From assembly GCA_013400115.1 (NCBI GenBank), contig VXBP01008589.1:40617-104616 (forward strand): DNA of 64,000 nucleotides, read 5' to 3'. Within the stretch, counting starts at the first letter, position 1, and each line of letters starts with the position of its first letter. The stretch is from Rhinopomastus cyanomelas (lineage: Eukaryota; Chordata; Aves; Bucerotiformes; Rhinopomastidae). Below the pieces are notes generated by a model. The model was not told the origin of the DNA. It saw nothing but the letters and a program-made list of their open reading frames with translations, and did no database searches. A program made the translations under genes and the position numbers. Shown piece after piece: positions 49,801 to 59,018 of the stretch.

Positions 49801-52800
49801 GTCTTCATCCACGGTGTCGAAGAAGCCAAGGAAGTGTCTCCCCAGTGTTCAATGCTTTTTACAATTCAGCTGGACGGGGGGCTGGGCCTCCTAGTCTAGA
49901 CTTTGCTTTTCCAAGAAAGGCTGGACCAAGTGATCTTTGAAGTCCCTTCCAACCTGATGTTCTATGATTCTTGATCCTATTTTCCAGCTACGCTGTGCTG
50001 GCTTTAAAGTCTTGCCCTGTTACACTGGACTAGAAAATCTGTGCTGTCTGCTGCTCATCCCAGTTCCCCAGCAGCAAAGGCTCAACAGCAGCAGGATGGG
50101 AGAGTTTGGGAGTAAGTCAGCAGGCTGGGAAGGTAAGAGAGGAGGCTGGCTGGCTCTTGTGGGTTGGAAACTGAGTGGGACCACTGCACCCTGGAAACGC
50201 TGTGAGTGATAGGAGGTGGAGATAACCTTTCCCAGTGTGAGAGGTACAAAATACTTCTCCAGGTCAAGGCAGGTCCATCTACATGCTGGGCACTCATGGG
50301 CTGAATCTGGATGGCTACTTGTTTCTGTAATGTGTCCCGAGAGCACTGTGTCATCCCAAAGGTCTTTTCCAACCTGAATGGTCCTGTGATTACTCGTGTC
50401 ACCAGGAGTTACTCTTTATCTTCTTTAATGGACACGATCACTAATCCTGATGCCGTTTCACATTTTATGTCTCTGCTTTTATTTAAGACAATCACAGAAT
50501 AGTTTATTTTGGAAGGGACCTCAGAGATCATCTAGTCCCAACCACCCATAGCAGGGACACCTCTCACCAGACCAGGTTGCCCAGGGCCCCATCAAACCTG
50601 GCCTTGAATGCTTCCAGGGTGGGGAAATCCACAGTGTCTTTGGGCAACCTGTTCCAGTATCTCACCACCCTCATAATGAAGAATTTCTTCTTAAGATCTA
50701 ACCTTAATCTACTCTTTTTCACTCAAAACCATTCCCCCTTGTCCTACTGCTGGAGTCCCTCATACACAGTCCCTCTCCAGCTAGGAGAGCTAGCGATAAC
50801 GTGCTAGGAGGTATAATTTTATCACTGTCTTCACAGTCATATAAAAAGAAAGTTCTATCTTTGTAAGAAGGACTTGCAAAGGGAATGTTTGGTTTGAATC
50901 ACAGAATCATTAGGGATTGGAAGGGACCCCGAAAGATCATCTAGTCCAATCCCCCTGCCACAGCAGGATCACTTCACTGGAGAAGTTATAGAATCAGAAT
51001 CACTCAGGGTTGGAAGGGACCACCTGATCATCCAGTTCCAACCCCCCCACCATGGGCAGGGACACCCCACCCTAGACCAGGCTGGCCTTAAACACCCCCA
51101 GGGATGTTCTCAACAACCAGCTACACAGGTGCTGTAACGCGTGAAGTGGGGCTGTTTACAGATCCTGTCACTCAGAACTCGAGCCTCGCCGCACGGCCAG
51201 TAGCTGCCTGCAGGTAAATTTCATTACGTGAAGAAACACTGCTTGCTCACCAGAAAGAACATCCGTTGCTGCAAACCTTTTCCAGACAGCTTACTGAGGC
51301 TTCCCAGTCTAATGAACTCCTGTAGGAAGCAAACACAACACAAGTATTGCCTTCCACTGCAAAAACGATGACAGTGGTTCATCATGCAAAGACACACTTG
51401 ACCACTTGGACACAGGACTGACTCGACTCGCAGTCACCAAGGCTTCTCTTTATTAAAGGTGTCAAAAATTGTACCTATAGAGTAACGTCTCTCATTCACA
51501 CCTGTCATCGAGGTAAACTCCTTCACACTTTCTCATTAGGAAAGACTTCTTCACTGAAAGGGTTGTCAGGCCTTGGAACAGGCTGCCCAAGGAGGGAGTT
51601 GAAGCCACATCCCTGGATGGGTTTACAAGCGGTGTAGCTACACAGCGTCGGGACGTGGTTTAGCAGCTGGCTTGGTGCAGCCAGGTTAATGGTTGCGCTC
51701 GGCGACCCGGAGGGTCTTTCCAGTCTGATTCTGTGGTACATTTAAAGAACTCACACGGAAGAACGCTTAGGGGTGGAACTACAGGAAGAGCAGCACATCT
51801 GAAACTTCCAAACGGCTGAATGTCCTGAGCTATGAACTATAACTCACCCTTCCACTTACCTGAAACACACTGAAATGCCACATTTTTTTAGTCAAGAACC
51901 CTCTTCTGCCAAGAGATTTCTATTTGTTTCTTACAGCCTTTCTAAGGCCACTCTACTCGCTGTTGTCCATGTAAATGGCAGACAAAGCATCGGAATCATG
52001 TGTGGCAACCAGAGTTGTGACATGTTTAGTCCTCTTACCTGCACGGCGTAGGGGCTAAAGGATCAGAAAGGTGGCTAGAGGTGGTTACTCCTATATCACA
52101 GTAGGCTCACTGCTACCAGGCAGCTGTTGCTTATCAGCACAGAGTTAATAATAATGGCTAGTTACAAGGGACCAGCTAGGAGTCACAATCAGGCTTAGCA
52201 CCACCACAGCAAGTGCCGTGTGAGCACAATAACTATGAGCTGCAGGCCGCTGCAGCCTGCACAGGAAGTTCTGACATCAAACATAGGAACCATCTTGGTG
52301 GCAGTGGAGAGACCCTTGTCTAGGACACTGTGAAGAGGACAGTTACCAGAGGCTTCTTTAAGACAGCTGAATCACCAGCCTAGCACGAGACTTCTCCTCT
52401 AAGATGTGGAGTTCAGCCACCTTTGGGTAAACCCAGCTGTAGGTAATGATGGCATCTGCCTCCCGGCCCAGCCTGCACTGGAGTCAGAAGAGTGGCCAAA
52501 GGGCTAGGAGCAGCAGCATGCTGGGCAGGTGCCGGAGAATGGTGGTTAGATACAGGCCTCCAGCTAGACACTGTGCCACTGACCACTAGTCTCTGGCTTC
52601 TATCCTGCAGCCAGTTCACAATCTCACTACCCTGTCATCCAGAGCACACTGCCTCAGTTTGGCTGTGAGAATGCTGTGGGGGACCGTCAAATGCTTTACT
52701 GAAGTCAAGACAGACCGCAGTGGGAACCCAAACACAGCTCCTCCAGCAGGATGTGGCTGTGCAGGTGCCACAGCCTCTTCCTGATCTCACAGGGCAGCTC

Positions 52801-55800
52801 TGAGGAGAGCTGTGTGTGGCGTGAGCAGGTAGATGCTCTGGTCAGCTGAGCATCACAGCTGCCAGATGAGGTTGAAAGGCTACAAGCTGAAGTCTCAGAA
52901 GCCTTAAGGAGGCTGAAATGGAGACAGACTGGTGGACCCAGGCTCTGCAGTCTGGTCAATGGCCAAATAAGAGCCAGAATCAAGGGGCCCTTGTATCCTG
53001 CACCTCTCAGATCAAAGACAGAAGCCCAAGCAACACGGGTGAGTGAAGGCAAGTTCAAGGCCGTGGCAGAAGGCAGGCATGCCCCTTGCCTGCCTCACCT
53101 CTCTAGGTGCCACTGAGAAATAGAGACGAGCACCTCCTGGAGACCATTAGTCTAACAGGGATACAGATGATGGCTGGCCTGTCCCAGAGGTCTTACCACA
53201 GCACGGCAGGCCCCAGACTGTGGCTGTTGCTGAGTAGAGGTCTGTCCAGCTGTCTTGCAGGATCCTGTCAGGGCTAGCTGGCTGGGCTACAGGGCAAGCT
53301 CAAGCACTGCTGTATTTGCAGTTCAATGAAAATCTCATCTGGTTTCTTTTTCCAAACTCTTCCCCAAAGCCTGGATGCAGTGCAGGGTGATCTACTGTGG
53401 GCGATTCTGCTCTGGCAGGGGGGTTGGACTGGACAATCTTAGGAGGTCCCTCCAACCCCCAACGTTCTATGACTCTGTGATACATAGAGGGTGAGAACAG
53501 CCTAGCAGCGCATTTCCCCCGGTGTTTCAGTTGCCACAAGCACCGGCTTTGTGTATTATACACACAAGTCAGGGGAGTGGGAGGAAGTTACTTCAACAAG
53601 AGACAGCTCCTGAGTGTGCACGCACAGATACGTGTGCCTAGGGAAGTAAAAAAAAGGCTATAAAGAGACTCGTTTATTCTGAAATAACTCTCTGTTTTAA
53701 AAGAGCATGACAAGGAAGAAGAAAAAGATGTTGGCACTTTCATACCACAATCACAAGTGTTTACTTGGGGCAATGCTGTCTCCAAGATCATTGCCTAATG
53801 TCACACACAGACTAGAGAGACTGCTCGTCCCCAGGGCCCTGAGTTTCAAAGGCAGGCATCATGAAAGGGCTGGAGCTCCTCCCACACAAACGTCTTGCTT
53901 TGCTTCACTCTGCCGTGCTCTAGCACTGGAAAACCCTCAGCTGCTCAGTCTCTGAACGCTGTGACAAACACGGCATTTTTACCACCCCTGTTGTACTAGA
54001 GGGGTGGAACTGCCTTCGACTGCCCAAAGCCATACGCAGGACAAACCTAACGCAGTCGGTAAAAAGGTCAAGAAGATGACTGCCTCTTCCCACTTCGAAG
54101 GCTAATGTCTTCCATGGTGGTAGTATCTTTGCATTTTATAGGTTTTGATGAGAGAAGAAAGTTTGTATGAGGAAAGGCAATTCCACAGCTGCTCCTAAGA
54201 CACAGGTTTTCTAGAACATACCTAACACTTTGAAGTGGCATCAGACCTTGATCACAGCTCTGCTACTTACCCTTCCTGGGATCACCAGATTGTCTATGCC
54301 TATCAAGTCTTTCTTGAGTTCATGAAGCTTCTGGAAGTTCTCCATCTTTATCATATTGCCATGGAGCTGAGCCACCATTTCAGAAATCTCAGCCAAAGCA
54401 GCTAGATGGACAAAAACCATAAAAGGCTCATTAGAAACATGAAAGAAGTTAAAAAAGGTGGCTTCTGTCTGCAGCACCCAGCTCACAAACATCACCCGTC
54501 CTGTGTTACCTTCCCCTTCACACTGAAAAGACAGACTAGAAACCACACAAAGTCTGGACATCATTTTACAGAGCTGGGGATGGAGAGAGAGGGTGGAGTG
54601 TTGTAATGAAGAGATGGTTTATTTCCTCAGCCAGAAGGAGGCTTCATTTTAGCCACAGGAACTATGCAGGGATACTGGGGTCAATTCAGGGCACCAATGA
54701 ATGGGTTCTCCTAAAGAACACTTTCCTACATCTCTAATTAACCTAGGATTCTTCTCTATGCTTGAAAAAAAATGCACTTCCCCCCATCTGCAGCTCAAGT
54801 TAATGTTTGAAAACAGCAGGAGAAATGGCAGAGTCACCCACGGTACCATTTCAGATAGTGAACAGCAACAGGGGGCTTTGTCCTCAGTGCCAGCAATAAG
54901 AACAACTGAACCAACTGCGTGTCGCTGAGCTGCTGTCCACCGAGAGAACTACGCTGAAAATCACTTCACTACTCAATCCTTTTTGAGGGACCGGCTCACA
55001 GACTGGCTCCTTGTCACCATGTGTGTGGGCACAACCCTGCTACACCCAAACAGACGTGCGGTCTCTGAACGGGCTGAATGCACTCACTGACTGACTTGAG
55101 TACGACAACAGCAGTTACAGCCATCTGTGTTCAAAAAAATACAGCCAAGGGAGCAGGAACAACAGGTTTTCCTTCTTACACTGTCGCCCAGTACTGTTCA
55201 TGGACCTGTTTATGCAACACCTGCGTACTCTGCTGGGACTCACACCTGCACCTTCCACTTTCCTGCTTCCTTTACACTTTGACCTTTAACAAAAGCCTGC
55301 AAGAACTTTGGTAAGAGACTGCCTTGCAGCAGGGAGCAGTCATGCTGAGCGCGGATCTGCACCGAGTGCTGACCACAGAGGTGAGTGATCCTTCAGTACA
55401 GAAAAATTACAGAGTGGATGGGGCACTGGGTAAGAAAGGAGGAAGCCAAATCAGCAGAAAGAAAGAGCAAGCAGTGAGTTTAGACTACAGGAGGAAAATT
55501 TCTTTACATTTGGAAAAAAATACTCAATGTGTTGTCAGCTTTGAGTTCCTGGAACAGGTCATGAAAGTGGTAGCAGAGTAAAACTGCATGTCTGGAGCAA
55601 ATGACAAATAACAGCAGCTGCACTGGGTCAGACCAAGAGTTCACCTGCGCTGATACTCCGTGTTCCTAGGCAGTCTGTAGGGAAGCTATGGCCAAGACAA
55701 GTGCACACGGCATGTTCTTTGTGCCTTCTCACAACTGCTTTCAGTTCGAGCGACTTTCTGAGCCGCGTGTCGTTTCTGTGTGTTTAATAACCCCCAGCAG

Positions 55801-58800
55801 ACTCCCCTCCCAAGGACTTTTCCAGACTGTGGCATAATGTGCAAAAAGAGTGACCGTAACCGATCATTTCTGCTCTCCTGAGTGCTGGATTATTCAACTC
55901 AATTCCCTTTCAATGCAGCCTTAGAAGAAAGATGATTTTGGTGTCCACCCATGCCCCACTAGTGTATTTGGATGCCTCTTACTCACCTCTTGAATCCCTG
56001 AAGTCCGTGTGGCTTGGGGGGTAGTATTTGCAAAGCCTCTCCATTAGCTGCTTATAGTGCATGAGCCTGTGTAAAGGTCTGAGGAGGAAGGTGTTGAGAG
56101 GCAAGTAGCAGACTTTCTGTAGTTCAAAATCCCTGCAAAAGGTCTCCAGCTTTCGAGAGTTCTTGATCCCATTCTCCAACTCCATTAAAATCTCGTTGTG
56201 CTTCCGCAGGTGAATTGTCAGTTGCTTACAGGCACAAAGAAAGAAAGAAAGAGCGTGGGGTAGAGCTATTAGCAACAAGGGTGAGACATTGCCCCAGTAA
56301 AACACCTAACTGGCACAGCACTTGGGGTTTGGCAAACAAAATTAACCGTGCAACGCTTTGGTGGCTTTGGTAAGTCCCTTGGGAAGGAGAAATGGCATCT
56401 CTCTTGTGAAGTACAGCCCTCTGCACCACCCGTCACACAAAAGTACCTGGGCAAACACAACCAGACAATGCAGGTGAGCAATCCACAGGGGGTGCAGCAC
56501 AGAGAGAGCATGACAGTGCAGACACAGAGGGCTAGGAAACAAAGGTATTTTGGGGATGATGAAGGGATCTAGGCTGCTTAGGAAGGCAGTTGAATTGCCA
56601 CCCCTGGATGGGTTTAAAAGTCATGTAGATACAGGAATTTAGGGACGTGGTTTAGCAGTGGGCTTGGCACAGTTGGGTAATGGTTAGACTCAATGGTCTT
56701 TTCCAACCTAAGTGATTCTATGATACTTTGATTTCATCACCCCATTTCCTTTAGATGCTTTTGGAGATACCAGATGCAGCCAAATGGACCTCTGGCTTCT
56801 GTTCCCCTGTATTAATGAGAAGCTGCATTTCCTGGGCATCCAAAGAAACAAAACCAGAGGAGTTTTCCAACAGAAGTGGGCATGTTGATGTTCTTCACTC
56901 TTAGATTGCATCCCCTTGTCCTTAGTGCAGTCCCTAAGATGATCCCACTGGCAGCAGTGGTAGTGGTAGCTTGATAGACTTAGCTTAATGGTTGGACTCA
57001 TGACCTTAAAAGTCTTTTCCAACCTAAATGATTCTGTGATTCTATGGTAGAATAGGAGCAGGCAAGCAAAAGAAGCAGAATACACATGCTGAATGGAGTC
57101 AGAGGGCAGGTTTGGCTTAATCCAAAGCCAAGTCCACTCCCTCTCTCCTGTGATTTACAACATCCTTACCAGAAACTTACCTCACCTAGAGACAAAACCC
57201 TTCCTGCAAACACAGCGTATTTGGTCTGCAAGCCAAAGCAAAGCTACAACAGACCCTCTGGACTACTACAGAGCCTGACCATTAATTACTTGCTTTTAAC
57301 CTCTTTCCTACATTAATTAAAAAAGGAGTGTCAGTCTTCAGGTCTTCTAAGAGGTCTCACGATGAATACGTAGAGTTTTAACTAACTATTGTTTCCAGTC
57401 CAATTCTTTAACTCAAACTGGGCTCCTTCCTCAAAGTACCTGTGTCTACCAGCGGCGGTGGTTCGTGAAGCCAAGAACTAAATCTAATGGGAAAGGAAGA
57501 AAGGGGAAGGTGAAAGCACACTGATGGGTCTGAGTTCTAGTGGGGCCGGCACACTGCCATCAAACCAGTGCCAGATGGACCTGCGGGCAGACAGTGAAGG
57601 ACAGGCACTGTCATGCTGCACGGTCTGCAGAAGCTGAGTCCAAAAACTGTTTGTGAACAGGGGTGTGATTCCTGAGAGAGCATGGACAGAGGTATAAAAG
57701 TCACCCCTACATTTCTCCCAATGCTTCTGAATTGCGTCTTGAGGAGGAAGAAGGAAGTTCCGTGCTGGTGACTGCAAATGAAGACTTCCACATTCTCTGA
57801 TCTGCTGTATAATCACTTGCCTTTCCCTTAATGTCTCTTCATCTCCCTCTGCCCTTCTGAAAAGAAAGCCCAGGACTAATGTCCCAGGAAGGCTGTAAAG
57901 ATTGAATGGCCCTTTTCTCCAGCCAAGGACTCAAGGCTGCTCTGTTTACTAACTGCAGAATGCCAAGGTGGCAATTGCCATGAAAAGATTTATCAGATCG
58001 TTTGGAAAGCACTTTGAGATCCACACACCCAAGGCACAGAGCAGTATTTTGCCACGCACAGACCTGGGCACAGAGCCACATCACAGTAAGGAGAGCTGTG
58101 TGTCATCCATCCACACGATAAAAGCCCCTCTACAGGGGCCTGTGCCCACCTTCCAGTTTGTTGAGTAACACAGAGCGTCAAAAACACCGCTGCAGCCAGA
58201 CTAAGAACAGATGCAAAGTCTGCTGAGCTTTACACTTAGAGTTACACTTCATATGTTTATTTTTTTCTCTTAAATTTAGAGGGATCAAAGCCACTTACTT
58301 GCACCTATTAAAAAACTCTTTCATCTGACTCGGCGCCACAGGGAGCAAATAAAAGTTCCCCAGATCAAATCAATATCCAGACTGTGGTCACTTCTCCAGC
58401 AACATCCCAACACTTAGAGTTGCATGAACACTTGTTCTCCCTTAGCACACTTGGCATTTGAACAGTCCCTTCAGCCATAACAATTCTGATGTTTTCCCTC
58501 CTTATTTGACCGAAAAGAAGAACTGGAAATGAAATGTTCCTGAACTCTTGTATTGGTTGTTCCTACGTTTGGAGAGAGGAGAGGGGCTGGACAATTTAAA
58601 ACCAGCCTGCAAAAAGTCAATAAGAAGTGAGGTGGTTAGCAGATCGAGAGAGATTCTCCTCTGCCTCTACTCTGCCCTGGTGGGACTGCATCTGGAATAT
58701 TGTGTCCAGTTTTGGGCCACTCAGTTCAAGGACACAGAACTGCTGGAGAGCAGAGAACTGCTTCCAATCCCTAATGATTCTATGATTCTCAGGGCTCACC

Positions 58801-59018
58801 ACATGCTTGCTACTTCAGCAAAAGGCACTTTTACAGCATAAGCCTTGGCAAAAAACAGCACAAGAGGCAGCACCATGCAAAAAGCACAAGAATTCTAATC
58901 TGTGTCAAAGCTTAATAGTTACAGGATCATTCTTACCTTCATGTTCTGAATGTTCTTCAGCATAACATCTCCAATTCTTTGGTAATCTCCTTTAATGTGA
59001 GCATTAGAACGGCCTTCC
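40782..59018 (-). CDS. FARP1: FARP1, 3' eleven coding exons (DH, PH1, PH2); 5' end off the window
   Basis: FARP1 is a membrane-associated Rho-family guanine exchange factor with the order FERM-DH-PH-PH. It is linked to Rac signalling, dendrite growth and synapse formation in neurons. Joining, on the - strand, 59018-58937, 56224-55987, 54401-54271, 51319-51251, 48609-48520, 47609-47527, 47155-47043, 46558-46395, 43761-43654, 42185-42034 and 40863-40782 gives 436 residues plus TGA. All phases match and every intron is GT..AG. The products read as late DH domain, first PH domain, a serine/acidic linker, second PH domain and C-terminus. FARP1 is preferred to FARP2 because of LPLLGYSLTIPSESENI, HVCWHRNTSVSMVDFS and the C-terminal LSHKE. 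Human FARP1 is about 1045 residues, so about 600 N-terminal residues, including FERM, are outside. Convergent STK24 is the expected human 13q32 neighbour. Confidence 0.96.
40864..42033 (-). other. FARP1: FARP1 last intron
   Basis: A 1.17-kb intron with one antisense-to-+ CR1 fragment (41246-41390). Otherwise no feature was recognised. Confidence 0.85.
41246..41390 (-). mobile_element. CR1 LINE 3' fragment
   Basis: Complement of a CR1 end: CACAGTATCACCAAGGTTGG, then TCATCAAGTCCAACCTG and GCGACTCCACCACCTCCC. Confidence 0.88.
42034..42185 (-). CDS. FARP1: FARP1 coding exon, second PH domain
   Basis: Encodes DNHPLASLPLLGYSLTIPSE, then SENIHKDYVFKLHFKSHVYY and FRAESEYTFE, ending in phase 2 (AG|GTAAAT). 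The acceptor is TCTTTGCAG. Confidence 0.96.
42273..42364 (+). mobile_element. CR1 tail fragment
   Basis: GGCTCTGGGCAAGAGATGTC to GAGGTCCCTTCCAACC and an ATTCTGTG octamer. Confidence 0.85.
42604..42886 (+). mobile_element. CR1 LINE 3' fragment
   Basis: Well preserved CR1 end from the TCATCTAGTGACAGGACAAG block to TAATGATTCTATCATG. It has relatively few changes, so it looks younger than most others here. Confidence 0.92.
43301..43411 (-). mobile_element. CR1 tail fragment
   Basis: Complement of CR1: TCACAGAAACTTAGGGGCTG, GGATCATCCGGTGCAACC and CAGAGCAGGATCCCC. Confidence 0.88.
43654..43761 (-). CDS. FARP1: FARP1 coding exon, start of the second PH domain (36 aa)
   Basis: Encodes NQLSGNLLRKFKNSNGWQKL then WVVFTNFCMFFYKSHQ, the first PH2 strands. 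It is phase 0 at both ends, with acceptor CCTTTTCAG and donor CAG|GTAACA. Confidence 0.96.
43762..46394 (-). other. FARP1: FARP1 intron before PH2
   Basis: A 2.6-kb intron with one CR1 fragment (45169-45462). Open frames in it show no known protein. Confidence 0.85.
45169..45462 (-). mobile_element. CR1 LINE 3' fragment
   Basis: Complement of CR1: CACAGAATCTTCTTGGTTGG, TCATCAAGTCCAACC and GGGCAGCCTGTTCCAATGAC. The right edge is uncertain. Confidence 0.85.
46395..46558 (-). CDS. FARP1: FARP1 coding exon, inter-PH linker (54 aa)
   Basis: Encodes KSPDETTVDQESEDDLSASR, then TSLERQSPHRGNTTVHVCWH and RNTSVSMVDFSIAVE. This is an acidic and serine-rich linker followed by the CWHRNTSVSMVDFS block typical of FARP proteins. 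The donor GAG|GTATCT is weak at its later positions. It ends in phase 0. Confidence 0.95.
46559..47526 (-). other. FARP1: Two FARP1 introns flanking the PH1 helix exon
   Basis: Introns 46559-47042 and 47156-47526, separated by the coding exon 47043-47155. Nothing else was recognised in them. Confidence 0.8.
47043..47155 (-). CDS. FARP1: FARP1 coding exon, PH1 C-terminal helix and linker
   Basis: Encodes SRAEMDKWTEDVQMAIDLAE, the amphipathic tryptophan helix that closes a PH domain, then KSSGPAPELLASSPPDN, ending in phase 1. The donor is A|GTAAGT. Two adjacent AGs occur at the acceptor (TTAG and TAG). The first keeps the family's AASSR spelling. Confidence 0.93.
47527..47609 (-). CDS. FARP1: FARP1 coding exon, first PH domain
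   Basis: Encodes IEESEEEWGVPHCLTLRGQH then QSIVVAA and the first two bases of a serine codon (AG|GTAATT, phase 2). The acceptor is TATCTCTCAG. Confidence 0.95.
47610..48519 (-). other. FARP1: FARP1 intron in PH1
   Basis: A 910-bp intron with no repeat or exon recognised. Confidence 0.85.
48520..48609 (-). CDS. FARP1: FARP1 coding exon, first PH domain (30 aa)
   Basis: Encodes FNDILLYTSRGLTASNQFKV and HGHLPLYGMT. It is phase 0 at both ends, with acceptor TTCTCAG and donor ACA|GTAAGT. It differs from human as remembered by conservative changes (NDV to NDI, HGQ to HGH). Confidence 0.95.
49119..49215 (+). mobile_element. CR1 tail fragment
   Basis: CCTGTGCAACTTGGTCTAGG to TTCCAATCCCTAATGAC and a decayed octamer. 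Confidence 0.85.
49411..49503 (+). mobile_element. CR1 tail copy, first arm of an inverted pair
   Basis: CR1 tail from GTGATCCTGCTGTGGCAGGG to CCTATGATT, preceded by ATAACTTCCCCAGTGAA, which is not the usual CR1 sequence at that point. The whole 93 bp recurs in inverted orientation at 50897-50989. Confidence 0.85.
49910..49976 (+). mobile_element. CR1 tail fragment
   Basis: CCAAGTGATCTTTGAAGTCC to TTCTATGATTCTTGAT. Short but typical. Confidence 0.75.
50345..50393 (+). mobile_element. Short CR1 tail remnant
   Basis: AAAGGTCTTTTCCAACCTGA followed by CCTGTGATT. Only about 50 bp remains. Confidence 0.6.
50491..50780 (-). mobile_element. CR1 LINE 3' fragment
   Basis: Complement of CR1: ATCACAGAATAGTTTATTTT, GATCATCTAGTCCCAACCAC and AACCTGTTCCAGTATCTCAC. 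Confidence 0.9.
50897..50989 (-). mobile_element. CR1 tail copy, second arm of an inverted pair
   Basis: Reverse complement of 49411-49503 with four differences in 93 bp, all transitions by my alignment. It shares the same odd 5' junction. Confidence 0.85.
50990..51106 (-). mobile_element. CR1 tail fragment
   Basis: Complement of CR1: GAATCAGAATCACTCAGGGT and GATCATCCAGTTCCAACCCC. It directly abuts the previous copy. Confidence 0.85.
51251..51319 (-). CDS. FARP1: FARP1 coding exon, start of the first PH domain (23 aa)
   Basis: Encodes EFIRLGSLSKLSGKGLQQRM and FFL, the first two strands of PH1. It is phase 0 at both ends, with acceptor CCTACAG and donor GTGAGC. Confidence 0.95.
51533..51736 (+). 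mobile_element. CR1 LINE 3' fragment
   Basis: CATTAGGAAAGACTTCTTCA, GGAACAGGCTGCCCAAGGAG, GACGTGGTTTAGCAGCTGG and a CTGATTCTGTGG end. It is of the subfamily that has the GACRTGGTTTAG block. Confidence 0.88.
52413..52720 (-). mobile_element. CR1 reverse-transcriptase fragment, no 3' end
   Basis: On the - strand it encodes AKAFDGPPQHS-like sequence then NWLQDRSQRLVVSGTVSSWR, which is CR1 reverse transcriptase. Unlike the other copies it lacks the 3' tail, so it is an internal piece left by deletion or rearrangement. The left edge is uncertain. Confidence 0.75.
52850..53116 (+). pseudogene. Possible retroelement coding remnant
   Basis: An open + frame of about 88 codons from after a stop at 52847-52849. 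It begins ASQLPDEVERLQAEVSEALR followed by RLKWRQTGGPR. The EVERL..R coiled-coil style resembles ORF1-like proteins of bird retroelements, but I cannot name the family. It could be chance. Confidence 0.3.
53370..53481 (+). mobile_element. CR1 tail fragment
   Basis: CTCTGGCAGGGGGGTTGGAC, GGAGGTCCCTCCAACC and TTCTATGACTCTGTGATA. Confidence 0.88.
54271..54401 (-). CDS. FARP1: FARP1 coding exon, end of DH and DH-PH junction
   Basis: Reads AALAEISEMVAQLHGNMIKM then ENFQKLHELKKDLIGIDNLV and IPGR. In the published FARP structures the last DH helix helps block the GTPase site in the autoinhibited form. The acceptor is CCATCTAG and the donor AGG|GTAAGT. It ends in phase 0. Confidence 0.96.
54402..55986 (-). 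other. FARP1: FARP1 intron in the DH domain
   Basis: A 1.6-kb intron with no repeat or exon recognised. Confidence 0.85.
55987..56224 (-). CDS. FARP1: FARP1 coding exon, DH domain core (79 aa)
   Basis: Reads QLTIHLRKHNEILMELENGI, then KNSRKLETFCRDFELQKVCY, LPLNTFLLRPLHRLMHYKQL and MERLCKYYPPSHTDFRDSR. PLNTFLLRPLHRLMHY is the conserved helix of Dbl-homology exchange factors that helps form the GTPase-binding face. The donor is AGAG|GTGAGT (phase 1). Confidence 0.96.
56572..56726 (+). mobile_element. CR1 LINE 3' fragment
   Basis: CCCCTGGATGGGTTTAAAAG, GGACGTGGTTTAGCAGTGGG, and TTTTCCAACCTAAGTGATTC with octamer. Confidence 0.9.
56958..57047 (+). mobile_element. CR1 tail fragment
   Basis: AATGGTTGGACTCATGACC, TCTTTTCCAACCTAAATG and ATTCTGTGATTCTATGG. 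The left part is decayed. Confidence 0.82.
58616..58789 (+). mobile_element. CR1 with a large internal deletion
   Basis: The reverse-transcriptase end (CACATCTGGAATATTGTGTC, then GAACTGCTGGAGAGC) is joined directly to the very last tail (CTTCCAATCCCTAATGATTC). Several hundred bases normally between them are missing. Confidence 0.85.
58937..59018 (-). CDS. FARP1: FARP1 coding exon, DH domain
   Basis: Encodes EGRSNAHIKGDYQRIGDVML then KNIQNMK, after one base that completes the preceding codon. The acceptor is CTGACAG and the donor AAG|GTAAGA (phase 0). It is the most upstream FARP1 exon found. The previous DH exon was not seen up to 64000. Confidence 0.94.

Larger units (their letters stand above)
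48610..51250 (-). other. FARP1: CR1-crowded FARP1 intron
   Basis: A 2.6-kb intron holding at least seven CR1-derived fragments in both orientations, including a 93-bp inverted pair (49411-49503 and 50897-50989). Confidence 0.85.
51320..54270 (-). other. FARP1: FARP1 intron at the DH-PH1 boundary
   Basis: A 2.95-kb intron with CR1 fragments at 51533-51736, 52413-52720 and 53370-53481, and a possible retroelement coding remnant at 52850-53116. Confidence 0.85.
56225..58936 (-). other. FARP1: FARP1 intron in the DH domain
   Basis: A 2.7-kb intron with three CR1 fragments (56572-56726, 56958-57047 and 58616-58789) and a short AAAG run just next to the 55987-56224 exon. Confidence 0.85.
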
